64,000 bases of DNA, from the NCBI GenBank assembly GCA_949358305.1, contig OX442317.1, positions 9,304,186 through 9,368,185 on the forward strand, written 5' to 3'. A program made the position numbers and the translations under genes. Each line of letters opens with the position of its first letter. The stretch's first letter is position 1. Positions 1-11,445 of the stretch are shown here, in pieces. Source of the stretch: Strigamia acuminata (lineage: Eukaryota > Arthropoda > Chilopoda > Geophilomorpha > Linotaeniidae). A model generated the notes under the pieces. The model saw only the letters and a program-made list of their open reading frames with translations, was not told the origin of the DNA and did not search any database.

Positions 1-2274
1 ACCAACTAACAGAAGCCGTCAAAGACGCTCTAAGTCTTCGCAATCTATCCGAATCGAAGGCATTCAAGGGTAAAAACTGATCCCAAACCTCCAAAAACGA
101 AACAATACAATCATTTCTAACCTCTAGGAGGTCCCGGCCGCTCTTCCCTGCCGTCCGTCGGTTCCGCGGTCGCATTTCGCGCCAATCTATGGACCAACAT
201 GGAGAAATTGACCAATCAGATTTATCTATGTTGCAGTCGCGCTTTGCACTTGCAGAAAGTGCTGGTTAAGAAGCGGGATCCTCTAACCCAGATTTGTTTC
301 ATGGAGGAATTGATCAACGTAAATAAATAATCGATTTTAACGGGTTTTTTTAAAATTAATTTTCAATTGCAGGTCGGCGGCGATAATATTTTGCCGGGAT
401 TTTGGCAGTTCGTCACTCGTATTCTCAAAGAGGAGTTCAGTAACGCCGCAAACGGTGAATAAAAGTGGATTAATCGATGATTTGATTGAAAAATCGCTTG
501 ATTTTCGATCTATTTTAGAGTCGTCGGCCATCAAACAGGCGTTCGAAGGAGAATATCCCAAACTTTTACGCAATTTCGCGGATTTGCGCAAGAAATTGCA
601 CCATTTAACGAATAATTCGCAGCAAGAAGCCGATGAATTATCGAATAAATTCGAGTAATTGTATATTTTGCCCATGTTTGCGCATTAAGTTGAATTGTTG
701 GTTCTTTTCAGTCCCGAAATTGCGTTGCGCTCGACGCTGCACCAGTTCGAGCAGGCGTATTTGTCCAGGTCGCTGTCGCGGCTCTTCGATCCGATCAACA
801 TCGTGTTCGGGTCCGAGGGCGCGACTCCCAGAGCTGAAGACGTGAACGAAATCACGCGAATCGTCTCGAGCGAACTCGGTTTTGCGCTGGTCGACGCCGA
901 ACTGTACAAAACGGTCGCGAAAAACGTCGCCAAAACTGTCAATTTGTTCGCGGTCAAATGGGAGCAGATGGTAATGTTTTTCCCAAGCACAAGCAAATCG
1001 CACGAAATTTACGCGTTTTAAATTAAATTCAGGTTTGTACGGACGGCGAGGCGAGTCAAGTCATTTGTCCAGTCACGCCGGGTCAGAAATTGAACGTGGA
1101 AATCGTCAATTTATTGAATTATTTCAACGTGCAAATGAAATTGGTAAAAAAAAATAAATAAATAAAAATATTAAATTAATTTATTTTAATTTAATAAAAA
1201 TAATTTTTTTTAAATTTCGATTTGTTTTTAGGTGGTTAACAGTTTGGTTAACGCGCCACCTGCAGCTTGCGAAACTATTCTGCACTCGCTCGAGTCAATA
1301 ACGACGTTAATGACATCGACGTCGCAGCCACTGTTGAAATCAATACGCGAATCCATCGAAGACGTCATTTTAACGATGCACAATGAAGATTATTCGGCGT
1401 AAAAATTTAAAATTATTATTATTATTATTTTTTACAAAATTTTCTTCAATTTCTAGCTCTACAAACGCGGCCAATCCGAAGATCGCGGCGCCGTGTTCTT
1501 TATACATGAAGGAATTGGAGCAATTCATATCTCGCGCTCATTCCCAATACTTATGCCAATTCGAAGCCGAAGATTTCACCGTCGCGCAGTAAATTCGAAC
1601 CCGCATCCCCCACAAAACCCATTTCTGATTAATTTCTTTCAGCCTTCACCCGTTGGCGGTCCGTAGCATCGAATTTTTAGTCCGGCACATGACGCAAGTT
1701 CGCCCGCTCGGCAGTTACGGCAAGATGCGCCTTGCGTCCGATTTGGCGCAAATGGAACTCGCCGTTTCGCCGCTCTGTCGTCGAGTGTCCGAATTGGGAA
1801 AATCCTATCGACTTTTAAGGAGTTTGAAGTGATAAGAATTGACTAATCAATTAAATTAAATAAAATTTCATTCAATTTAATTAATTTCAGGACACTCTTG
1901 TTTCAAAATCCCGAACACATTCAGTTTTCGCCGTCTTTGGCCGAGATCATTCCGTACAGTACCGTTTTGAATTTCCTGTTTTCGAAAGCGCCGCTTGAAA
2001 TGTTGTCGCCGCACCAGGTTGATCGCGTTATTCGGAAATAGGACGAAATTAATTTTGATTTTTATTGAAATTTTTTTTCTTTCAGAATGCCCATTGGTCG
2101 AAGGCCAGGTATTCGCAGTGGTTGGATGAGCACACGGAGAAAGAAGCGCTGCATTTGATTCAAGGAACCCTGGAAGCCTACGTGCGGTCGGTTAAAGAGC
2201 GACAAGAGAAAGAATATTGTGCCGTCTATCCTATTATGTTGCTTTTGTTACAAAAGGGTCTGGAAAATAAATAA
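1..2274 (+). CDS. COG5: Conserved oligomeric Golgi complex subunit 5, 3' part (5' end outside window)
   Basis: COG5 belongs to lobe B of the COG tethering complex, which captures vesicles recycling within the Golgi. I read eleven exons that join in phase: 1-69, 128-318, 373-454, 519-654, 712-970, 1033-1143, 1232-1398, 1457-1588, 1643-1828, 1891-2017 and 2086-2274 (TAA). Every intron has GT-AG ends, and most are 54-90 bp. The product follows the animal COG5 C-terminal two thirds: a GGPGR turn, LWTNMEKL-like stretch, [65 protein letters not shown], and an end in [12 protein letters not shown]. Human COG5 has the same motifs in the same order as I remember it. The intron at 455-518 must be spliced because reading through meets a stop. 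The start codon lies upstream of base 1. No sign of decay. Confidence 0.95.
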
Positions 2275-2350
2275 ATATTAATATATTGGAAATTCGAAGT
2301 GTTGAGTCCATTTGTAAGTAAATATCTGCGTGTAAATGCATTTTTGAGCA

Positions 2351-2589
2351 TACTGTACCGCCTCATGAAAACGCCCGGGCGTTTAATAGTTTATTCGGGC
2401 CGGGCGCATAACCAGAAAATGTGATTTTTCTGCTAAAATCACCATTTTATCACAAAAAATCGGCGATTTTTGGGGACCCGGCGCTTAATCGGGGCCGGCG
2501 TAAATTACGTAGATCGCCGATGACTGCCCGACTTTAAAACGGGCCCGGCGTATAAATGAGACCGGGCGTTTAAATGAGGCAGTACAGTA
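2351..2589. mobile_element. MITE with inverted ends, about 240 bp
   Basis: The left end TACTGTACCGCCTCAT matches the reverse complement of the right end with one mismatch, followed on both sides by an AAACGCCCGG-like block. The interior is GC-rich (GGGCCGGGCG motifs) inside AT-rich DNA. There is no coding capacity. It lies just 3' of COG5. Superfamily undetermined. Confidence 0.7.
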
Positions 2590-3680
2590 TTTTTATTCGT
2601 AAATGCACTTTTGAGCATATTTTCATTTGAAAATGCACTTTTGAGCATTTTTCATTTGAAAATGCATTTTTGAGCTTTTTTCATGTTAAGACGCACTTTT
2701 CTGCCTAGAGTGACATTTTTCATCACAAAGTGCATTTTGTTGAGAAATTTTTCATGTTAAATTGCATTTTTTAGCACAAAATACATTTTTTTGGTCTGAA
2801 AATTGCATTTTTGATTTTTTTTTTCATGTAAAATTGCATTTTTCAGCACTAAATGCATTTTTTTGTCTAGATAAGTTCCATTGTATACAAAATTAGACAC
2901 ACAAATCGTGTTTTCGTGTACAGAACACTGACCATTTAATGTCTATAACATTTCTTTGATCCAATTTTACAAAAGTAGTAATATCTTTATTATAATTTCA
3001 TTATCATTTTTGTTAAAAATTACTTTCTCTACATTTTTATTTATACTTGTTACTATAATTAAGAAAAGAAATAATAACAATAACTAACACACAAAAATAT
3101 TAAACTAAATTATAAAAACTCAACCGGGTTGAATAGTTAATGATTCAGTGCGTAAAAACGAGTGTAAAACTGTACACAACCACTTTTACATTCCAATTTT
3201 TACACACCAATTTGTTTTCATCAAAATTTTAACAAAAAAAAATTCCTGATCTGCATTTTATTCTATTTATCACAGAAATGGTTTTTATTTTCGTTTTTTA
3301 TTTCAGATTCTATAAACTCACTGCATTCGAAATCGAAAATCGATACCAAAATATTGAATAAAAAATCGTCCAAAAGATTTAGAATATAATCAATTTTTAG
3401 TGAAACTAATTGAGAATTTCATTTTTTGATTTTTTTGATTTTTTGATTTCTCAAATGCAGTTTTTTCTTTCTTTCTTCTCGTTCTTGTCTTTGGGAAAAT
3501 GCTTCTGGATGGACAGTTCGATCGCTGTGTTATTTAGTCATAAGGAAAATAAAATTTTTTCTTCCAGTCCAAACAAAAAATTCTTTTTCCTAATTTCCAT
3601 AAATTCTTACCCATTTTTTAGTTATATATTTTAAAATATTTACAAAACAATTACGAATTAGCACACAATATGTCATTAAA
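2590..3680. other. Intergenic AT-rich stretch between COG5 and eIF4E3
   Basis: Bases 2590-2880 hold degenerate repeats of a TTTTGAGCATTTTCATTTGAAAATGCA-like theme. The rest is AT-rich with short homopolymers. The open frame at 3410-3634 is low-complexity (Phe/Ser-rich) and I do not regard it as a gene. The 3' ends of the two convergent genes bound this region. Confidence 0.6.
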
Positions 3681-3682
3681 CT

Positions 3683-5209
3683 TCAAGATGACATTAGATT
3701 TCCTTTATCGCCTTCAAATGCGTGATGTGTTTCATGAGCTAAAATATCAAAAAAAAATAAGAATAATTAAAATAAGAATAATTAAAATAAGAAAATTTGA
3801 AAAAAAGTAAGAAAAACACCAAAAAACATAAGAAAAACATCAAAAAACAAAAGAAAAAGATGAAAAACATAAGAAAAACATAAGAAAAACATCTAAAAAC
3901 ATAAGAAAAACTTCAAAGAATAAGAAAAACATCAGAAAATAATTTAAATATAAAAAAAACAATTTAAAAAATCAACAAAAAAACAATAATCAAAAAGTAA
4001 AAAAAAAAATATTTTCCGCATCCACCTTTATAAAACTGAGCTGTGAATTGGATTTCAGGTACAAGTTGCTGCACTTTTGCTAGAACGCTCGCTTTTTCCG
4101 CCAAAGCGCCGCAAACGTTCCAAATTTGCACGAGATCGTCACGCTCCCGCACGCTCACCGAAACCCCGCACACATCATCACCTAAAACCAAACAAACAAT
4201 CAACAACGACCGAAAATCCCATCGAATCATCGCTTTACCAGGTGCTACACAATCCATAAATTGTTCTCCAATGGCCGCCAACAGCAACTCTCGCCACACC
4301 CGAAGCTAAAAACGATTAAATCACTTCATAAAATCCAATTATTACCGCAATAAATTCATTTTACGGTCGCTTGTTTGGGACATTTCATTCTCCAAGTTCC
4401 TCCTCGTCGATTACAATCATCTTCCCTGCAAAAACAAATTAATTTAAATTCCACAAAACTAAAAAAATTCCATTAAATTACCATAAAGGCCTTCTTTCGC
4501 CTCTCATCAAGTGATAACTGTACCGGGAACTTAATTTCGACACTTCGGGGATGTTGTTATACACACTCCAGAAATTCTAAACCAAAAAATCAATTTTTAC
4601 AAACAAAATTTCAATTTTTCCTCAAACTTTCTTCCTCACTTGGACGGTGTTGACCGTGTACACTTTCTTCATATTCGCTTCGTATTCGGCCGCCGAAGCG
4701 CCTCGAATTGACCTAAAAATATGAAAATATTAGAACAAAACTAAAATTTAGAAATGTCATTTATTTTTATTTACAAAAAAAAATTAAAATAATTTTTTTC
4801 TTCATTTTTTGGGTTTTTATTATCAATTTGATTAGTGACGTATTGGGTTTCATTTCTGGCGAAAAAAATGTCAAAAAATGTCAAATAAATTCGGGTTTTT
4901 GACATTTATTCGTCGCCATCGATACGCTGGCCCAGCGGGGATATAACGCACGGGACAAATCTATTTTAGAAAATATTTGAATCGGGAAAAAAATTTGTAA
5001 ACAGTTGCAACACCACAAATGTCAAACTCCGTTTAATTTAAAAAAAACGGTTGAAATTTGTGTTTTAACTCTTACTGGTCGATCCAGAAGGTCCAAGGGG
5101 TGTGCAGAAGAACCCCCGTGAATTCTTCGTTGTTGATATTCGACGTTTCGGCAGTCGTCAGCTGAGAATTCTCCATTAAGGTCAAATCTTCGGTAGTCGG
5201 AGCTGCCAT
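3683..5209 (-). CDS. EIF4E3: Eukaryotic translation initiation factor 4E family member 3
   Basis: eIF4E3 is the divergent class III cap-binding protein that binds the m7G cap in the cytoplasm. Seven minus-strand exons join in phase: 5076-5209 (ATG at 5207-5209), 4640-4712, 4482-4576, 4365-4425, 4239-4305, 4026-4181 and 3683-3738 (TGA). The total is 213 aa, the usual size for the family. Visible landmarks are TPWTFWID near the N-terminus, [28 protein letters not shown] (cap-binding Trp), [42 protein letters not shown] and the C-terminal [12 protein letters not shown]. These favour eIF4E3 over eIF4E1 or 4EHP. The intron at 4182-4238 is only 57 bp, and reading through it inserts a foreign stretch into GDDV. 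Intron 1 (4713-5075) is the longest apart from the last (3739-4025). Confidence 0.93.
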
Positions 5210-5673
5210 GTTGCCGACCAAGACCGGCTGATGTTTTGTAAGTGTTTCAACAGCGGTCTGCGCAGGCGTAGTTTGTGTTTGATTCTAGTGTTTATCTCCA
5301 GATGACGCCATCTGCTCGATGGATAATTGCGATGTTGTTTTGGTGTCTGGTGATTGGTCGATGTTCGATTGAGGTGATTGTTGAGAGGAGAGATGAGGAT
5401 TTAATTGCAATTTTTGTGAATCATTTTATAAAAATATAAAACCGTTTGTTATGATTATGAGTCAGCTCAGCTTTATTTCAAATTCGTACAATGTCGTATA
5501 AGATTTTTTGGAAATATAATCTAAAATATGCGCCATTTATTTAAAAAAGTGTGATTCTGACCTGAATAAGGAATTTTTATCTGATGCGTATTCGTTTGCT
5601 TTCTGAAAAGAGAAAAAAAGTTAATTTGGAATTAAAAATTAACCCAGATTCTGTGAATCAATTAAAAAAAAAT

Positions 5674-5958
5674 GACTGAAAATTGACTGAAAATTGACTG
5701 AAAATTGACTGAAAATTGACTGAAAATTGACTGAAAATTGACTGAAAATTGACTGAAAATTGACTGAAAATTGACTGAAAATTGACTGAAAATTGACTGA
5801 AAATTGACTGAAAATTGACTGCAAATTGACTGAAAATTGACTGAAAATTGACTGAAAATTGACTGAAAATTGACTGAAAATTGACTGAAAATTGACTGAA
5901 AATTGACTGAAAATTGACTGAAAATTGACTGAAAATTGACTGAAAATTGACTGAAAAT
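5674..5958. repeat. 11-bp minisatellite, about 26 copies
   Basis: Nearly perfect head-to-tail copies of ACTGAAAATTG. Because 33 bp is three units, every frame yields an 11-residue repeat, so long apparent ORFs on the minus strand here are artefacts. Degenerate AAAATCATTG and AAAATCAACAAAAATTCA repeats follow to about 6390. The same array is shorter in unit B (20804-21038). Confidence 0.97.
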
Positions 5959-6870
5959 CGGTAAAAGTTGACTGAAAATCTTTGAAGATCATAGAAAATC
6001 ATTGAAAATCATTGTAAATCAGTGAAAATCATAGAAAATCATTGAAAATCATTGTAAATCAGTGAAAATCATTGAAAATCATTGATTGAAGATCGATAAA
6101 AATTGACTAAAAATAGATAAAATTCACTAATGATCGATAGAAATCGATTGAAAATAGATAGAATTCACTAAAAATAGATAAAATTCACTACAAATAGATA
6201 AAATTCACTAAAAATCAACAAAAATTCATAAAAATCAACAAAAATTCATAAAAATCAACAAAAATTCATAAAAATCAACAAAAATTCACAAAAAACAACA
6301 AAAATTCACAAAAATCAACAAAAATTCACCAAAAATTACCAAAAATCCACTAAAAATCAACAAAAATCCACTAAAAAATTAACAAAAACTAACCACAAAG
6401 TATCATAAATCATTGCAAACCAACACTCAGGCTCTCATATCTTCCTAAACTAGGACGGATTTGCGGATTTTCGTCATTCCGATTCTACTGAAGCCCAATT
6501 GCACCACACCACACCACAAGCAGTCGATGAAAACCAGGAAGTACATCAACGTAACGAATCTCTAAACACCTTTGCTGGCTTTGCTCACCCCACCCAAAAC
6601 ATCGCCCATTTTCCAAATCAATCATCAAACGACGCAAATCTGGCCACTTTTTATCACAACTCCACCTCATCCATCCCCACTACTTTTCGCACGAAATAAA
6701 TTCCCAAAACCAAAAATCAATATACTTAAATCCTAATTAACACCAATTAGAAAATCCTACACCAAACCCAAGCACTTTTTTGGCGCCCGGAGCCAAGTAA
6801 AAGCCACTGGTGAATTCCAGGATCCCGAGGTTATTGGCCAACTGATCCATTCCCAAAGGTCACTCAATCT
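5959..6870. other. Degenerate repeat tail and upstream flank of the secreted-peptide gene
   Basis: Short A-rich repeats fade out by 6390. The rest is unique sequence that is copied in unit B up to 22018. The small frames at 6485-6699 show no family resemblance. No gene is seen before the TATA box at 6874. Confidence 0.5.
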
Positions 6871-6873
6871 CGT

Positions 6874-6880
6874 TATATAA
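6874..6880 (+). promoter_or_regulatory. TATA box of the small secreted-peptide gene
   Basis: TATATAA stands about 58 bp before the ATG at 6932. A start site near 6905, in ACCACACCGACTT, would fit normal TATA spacing. The unit B homology breaks exactly at this point, so the promoter is lost there. Confidence 0.6.
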
Positions 6881-6931
6881 AATAAAAGCCCAAAGCCGCA
6901 ACCACACCGACTTTAACAGCACCAGCGAAGC

Positions 6932-7292
6932 ATGAAAACCGTCCTGGTAAGCAAAACCGACCACAAACAAACCCAAACTCAAACTAATCATTTTAATCTT
7001 AACTTAAAGATTCTCGTGGGTCTCGTAGCGTTGACGATAGCGAGGCCAGCGGACGACGCGCAGGACAGAGCGGGCGAAACAAAGGAAACCGTCGGTGACA
7101 AACTCGCCAATCCGACGGATGGTTTGGGCCAGTTCCTCAAAACGTTGGGAGTGGATGAAATCCTTAAAGGAGTCGGACGACTAATAGGCAATTTTAAAAA
7201 ATTATTCTCAAAAAATATTTGTTTTTATTTATTTTTCAATTTTTATTCTAGGTAATGTTGTGAGACCGCGTGGGAAAGGAATATTAGATTAA
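6932..7292 (+). CDS. Small secreted peptide precursor, 77 aa, with predicted GC-AG intron
   Basis: Three exons: 6932-6946, 7010-7187 and 7252-7292 (TAA). The N-terminus, MKTVLILVGLVALTIARP, is a classic signal peptide with probable cleavage near Ala-Arg-Pro, so the product should be secreted. The mature part is short and charged, then carries an amphipathic stretch with FLKTLGVDEILKGVGRLIG and ends VVRPRGKGILD; it has no Cys. Intron 1 is a normal GT-AG intron of 63 bp. Intron 2 (7188-7251) has no GT donor: the exon ends ATAG followed by GCAATTTT, and the acceptor is TTATTCTAG. Without splicing, the frame continues into an A/T-rich FKKLFSKNICF tail of 26 extra residues. A TATA box lies upstream and AATAAA at 7355. 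I do not recognise the family; an antimicrobial or neuropeptide-like role would be a guess. The gene is absent from unit B. Confidence 0.72.
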
Positions 7293-7448
7293 ATAGCACC
7301 AAATTGTGAAAATTTTTCAATTATTTTTATATTTTTAGCTGTAGAGAAACGTGTCAAATAAAATCATTTTGTGTGTTTCGGGTTCATTGGACTTTGTGTT
7401 TTATTTTCCTCGCAACAGATGGCGTCGTACACCGAAACCGAAACAAAT

Positions 7449-7907
7449 TCAAACGAGACGAAAGTGCATTTTCCCGTCAACCATTTTCTTTTCGGGTTTA
7501 ATTCGCTCGATGATCTCAGTCAGATTACGTCTTGCTCCTTGGGCGTCGTCGTCATCGGTTTGCGTTCCGATAAACGACGAATCGTAGTTTCGACTAACTC
7601 AAGTTTGGAGAGTTGTTGCAACGGAAACGGCGCTGCAGTAGCAACCGGAACCGGAACATCAGCTTGATCTCTCGTTTTCTTCATCTTCTTCGCTTTCGTT
7701 TTTGGCGGAGTAGTTTTTTTCTGTTACTGTCTTCTTTCAGTCTTGTTTGGTGAAACAAACAAAGCCGATTTCAATCCATCGTCGTCGAAATCGTCCAATT
7801 CTGACCTCGAACTGCTCAAACCGGAAGTCGACGAATTCCCGCCTTAAACGGCACCGGTGGTTTCGATTTCGATTTCTCTTCCAACACATTCTCCTTCTTC
7901 TCTTTTC
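7449..7907 (-). pseudogene. Frameshifted pseudogene or gene fragment of unknown family
   Basis: On the minus strand, protein-like text runs through three frames. It begins Lys/Glu-rich (KENVLEEKSKSKPPVPFKAG), shifts frame near 7838, continues through an acidic Ser-rich stretch (SELDDFDDDGLKSALFVSP), meets an in-frame TAA, resumes in the same frame (PPKTKAKKMKKTRDQ, then LSKLELVETTIRRLSERK), shifts again near 7545, and ends ARRNLTEIIERIKPEKK...HFRL with TGA at 7449-7451. The composition suggests the C-terminal part of a nuclear protein. The alternative is a real gene with base errors, but neighbouring genes are error-free. The opposite-strand frame at 7371-7667 is then a shadow. The upstream side is the 20-bp minisatellite, so the 5' part is lost or interrupted. 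Confidence 0.5.
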
Positions 7908-7929
7908 ATCCGATGAATCGTCCGTTCCC

Positions 7930-8182
7930 GTTTTTTGGACCAAAAATTGGTTTTTTGGACCAAAAATTGGTTTTTTGGACCAAAAATTGGTTTTTTGGAC
8001 CAAAAATTGGTTTTTTGGACCAAAAATTGGTTTTTTGGACCAAAAATTGGTTTTTTGGACCAAAAATTGGTTTTTTGGACCAAAAATTAATTTTTTGGAC
8101 CAAAAATTGGTTTTTTGGACCAAAAATTGGTTTTTTGGACCAAAAATTGGTTTTTTGGACCAAAAATTGGTTTTTTGGACGA
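7930..8182. repeat. 20-bp minisatellite, about 12.5 copies
   Basis: Exact 20-bp units of CCAAAAATTGGTTTTTTGGA, with one variant copy near 8089. Each unit is nearly self-complementary around TTGGACCAA. The long open frames on both strands across it are repeat artefacts. Confidence 0.97.
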
Positions 8183-8520
8183 ATTATTACAAAAACATCC
8201 AATTTATTACCAGAAACATCCAATTTATTACCAAAAATATCGAATTTATTACCAAAAACCTCCAATTTATTATCAAAAACATCCATTTTCTTATCAAAAA
8301 CATCCATTTTCTTGTCTAAAAACATCCTTTCTGACCAAAAAATCCATTTGTTTTACCAAAAAAATATTTTTTTAACAAAACAAGGCCTATTTATGATAAA
8401 AACGTCCAATTTTTTACTTAAAACGTCCAATTTTGTACCCTAAACATCCAATTTTTACCCAAAACGTCCAATTTTTGACCAAAAATGTTTTATTTTTGGA
8501 ACAAAAACTTCCATTTATGA
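8183..8520. repeat. Degenerate 20-21-bp repeats
   Basis: Diverged units like AAAAACATCCAATTTATTACC continue from the perfect array. They look like an older relative of the neighbouring minisatellite with independent drift. Confidence 0.8.
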
Positions 8521-9470
8521 CAAAAACATGCAATTTTTACGTGGAAAACTAAACCAAAATAGCCACCCCCTTGTGCACTTTCTGCATGCGCCCCTGAAAC
8601 CAATGCTGCACAACTAATTACAATTAGCTGGTTTGCACTGGCAAAAGGCCAGTCTTTCAGAAGTAGTCTCGTAAAAATCAATCCCTCGCCATTAAAAACA
8701 CTAACAATTCCTACTGCATTGCTTGAACAAACACTTCTCCCATTAAAAACGCCATTTGCTTCATCCTTTTACGACTGAGCAAATTGTTAGTGGAAAGAAA
8801 GGATTGTGTCGAACAAATTTGAACTTGAAAACCTCAGCTGCACATCACATCTTTCTGTTTGGTAAAAAATAAAAAATATAATACACGTCTGTCACTGTCG
8901 GTGTTGCAACTAACGTGACCAGCATGAAGAGGAAATCAATTTTATAACTTTGTCATTATTCATCAATCCACTTAACCAATGAACTTAAACTTATATAACG
9001 TGAATGCCAAAAGGACAAAAGGGAAATTCAAACATTCCCACTTAACACGCCGAGAGAGAGAAACGTCTGAAACGAGTGAAAAACTCTCTATTTATAACTT
9101 TAGACACTTTAGACCTCCGACGTAATTTTACACCTTTTTACAACATTTATTTACACTTTCTCATCTTCCCACAATGAAATATATGTCAGATAACATTTAT
9201 CTGAAATCAAAACCCACCAACTCAAGATTAGATACAATTATTCAATCAAATATAATTACACCTTCAATTAAAAAATAGAAGAAAAAAAAATATTTTTTTC
9301 TTCTAAGTGATATATGGTTCCACGAATCTATAACTGTCAAAACACTTTTTCCTTAAATAAAAAATAAATAAAAAAAATATTTTTTTTTTTTTTAAAAAAA
9401 ATGACAAAAATGGGACTAAACACTTAAAAATTCAAAGCTGTGCTCGAGGACAAAACTTGATTACTCCAAC
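8521..9470. other. Intergenic stretch upstream of the Rab gene
   Basis: No supported gene. It is AT-rich with A/T runs near 9280-9400. The small minus-strand frame at 8490-8681 has no recognisable features. Confidence 0.5.
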
Positions 9471-9607
9471 CAATGACCTCACAATATTGTCGGTCACGTG
9501 GTCTCGTCAAATGTCTGGTAATGAATTATAATCATTTCGGTTTATACGGAAAACGATGTGTGCAGTCAAGTGTTTTGCAACTGCCAGCGCAAACGGGAAC
9601 AAGTACG

Positions 9608-9753
9608 GTAAGTCGTGTGCATCACTCCGACACGCTCGAACCCATACCGGGAAAACAACGCGCAGTTCCTGCTAAACCGTCAAGTAACGCACGTTTTCCT
9701 CACTTTTTCCCCCATTCATTGCGTCATCCAGCTACATTTTTTATTCCAAACAG
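9608..9753 (+). other. 5' UTR intron of the Rab32-like gene
   Basis: A strong donor (AAGTACG then GTAAGTCG) and acceptor (TTTTTTATTCCAAACAG) bracket 146 bp just upstream of the ATG at 9801. A GGTCACGTGGTC E-box-like palindrome sits at about 9491-9502 in the likely promoter. Confidence 0.55.
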
Positions 9754-9800
9754 TCAACAACACATCTGTATACAATGCTCGTACACAAATAGTCAACAAG

Positions 9801-11008
9801 ATGAATAATAATCTGGTGTACAAAGTAATCGTGATCGGCAATGCGTCGGTGGGCAAAACCGCATTTGTCAGGAGTTACATTTTCGACAATCCGCATTTGG
9901 AAAACAGTGCAACGGTCGGCGGTAAGTCACTCAGATCACATTTTGCAATCTTTTTTTCTTTATTTTTTCATTTTCGGATGATTGACATAATTTTTTTTAT
10001 TTACTTAATCAATTTAGAGTACTCACCTACTTGATAACCCTTTTTAAAAAATACTTATTTACCTGCGATTAAAAACTAGGTCCCGATTTCAGATAAGTAC
10101 TAATGGAAAAATTCGAAATTTCGAAATTTCGAATATTCGACATAAAAATAAATGTAAAAAATGTAATTTTCGTGCGGGTGATGCATTTTTATTGCACCTG
10201 GCCAATGCTTAATTCGGATAATTCCAAATGTGTTTTTTTCCATCGTTTTTAACGGATGTAATTGCACGGTGTGTAAATGGATTGTAGGATCTGGTTTCCA
10301 CTGGTTCGTACAAAAAGGGGGCAAACAAAAAAGGTGTTCAAACCGAGACATGCTTAGATTGATAAATTACATTAAATCAAAACATGATGTAATCACTCCA
10401 CATTAAATTAATAACGGAATTTAATTTTTTTTAATTTTTTTTAGTGGAATTTATGGTGAAAACCATCGAATTACCCGATAATTCGACCGTTAAACTGCAA
10501 GTATGGGACATTGGAGGTAAATAACGAGAGTTTTAATGTTTATTTTAAGTTTTTCTATACTTTTTTGTTATTTTTAGGGCAAGATAGGTCGGCTTTCCTG
10601 ATGCGATCATTCTGCCACCGCGCGCACGGATGTGTGCTTCTGTTCGACGTGACGAATCCGCTTACTTTCGAGTGCGTTTGCCATTGGAAACGTGCGGTAG
10701 AAGAGAAATGTCTTCAGGAGGGGCGAAAACCAATTCCATGTATACTTTTAGCAAATAAGGTGACGGGATGGATAAATATGGATTTTTTAAAAATTGTTTT
10801 CACTCGTATTTATTGCTTTTTTCGTCCGGTTTAGTGCGATTTGAATGAAAGACGCGTGAAATTCATGGATATCAATAAACTGACCAAAGAATTGGGATTC
10901 ATTTGTTGGAAGGAAATTTCAGTCAAAGAGAAATTAAACATCGAAGAATCCATGATGTAAATTTTAGTTTTATTTATTTTATTTTTATTTTTATTTTTAT
11001 TTATTTTA

Positions 11009-11039
<31 letters not shown>

Positions 11040-11283
11040 TATTTTTATTTTTATTTTTATTTATTTTATTTTTATTTTAAATTATTTTAATTAATTTTAA
11101 TTAATTTTAATTTGATTAAATTTATTGGTTTACAGGAGTCTTCTTCAAGCAATGGTAACTCGGACAACCAATAACTTGGATTACGAGAGCCAGGAAGAGG
11201 AGTACATTAGGCCTGGAAAATCGCCTTCTGATTATAATAATGAAGACGATGCAATCAAGTGGCAAAGCAATTGCTGCTGCTAA
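9801..11283 (+). CDS. Rab32/38/29-like small GTPase
   Basis: Five exons in phase: 9801-9921, 10445-10516, 10578-10759, 10835-10956 and 11136-11283 (TAA), giving 214 aa. Nucleotide-binding motifs are in order: P-loop GNASVGKT (residues about 11-18), WDIGGQDR (switch II, with Gln kept), LLANKCDLN (NKxD guanine motif) and SVKEK in place of the usual SAK loop. The C-terminus NCCC supplies prenylation cysteines. Pieces such as DINKLTKELGF..W.E.S.KE..NIEE resemble the Rab32/38 and Rab29 branch, which acts on lysosome-related organelles and the trans-Golgi. The unusual features are Asp-Arg in GQDR instead of Glu-Arg and an Asp-Ile-Gly-Gly for DTAGQ-type sequence. The last two exons are duplicated in unit B. 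A poly-T/A intron (10957-11135) separates exons 4 and 5. Confidence 0.85.
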
Positions 11284-11409
11284 TGTTTGTGTAGTTGATC
11301 GTTTAGTGATTTTCTGATTAGTTGTAGACGTGTGTTGTGTATACGTATTATTGAGTTTTCCATTAAATATTTTAAAAAATGACTTTTTGACATGTTTGTA
11401 CCGTTAATT

Positions 11410-11445
11410 CACGAACACAATAAACCTAGGTTTATTGTGTTCGTG
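11410..11445. repeat. Perfect 36-bp palindrome 3' of the Rab gene
   Basis: CACGAACACAATAAACCT is followed at once by its exact reverse complement. It sits in a roughly 65-bp segment (about 11400-11465) that is missing from unit B, where the flanks join near 23294. Confidence 0.9.

Noticed and set aside
5639-6002. Long minus-strand frames with an 11-residue FSQFSVNFQSI-type repeat
   Set aside because: They are translations of an 11-bp minisatellite that is open in all phases; the same is true at 20793-21050, 7747-8325 and 32998-33255.
7371-7667. Plus-strand 98-codon frame after an acceptor-like CGCAACAG
   Set aside because: The opposite strand carries the more protein-like (though broken) text; this frame ends in low-complexity Gly/Thr and has no partner exons.
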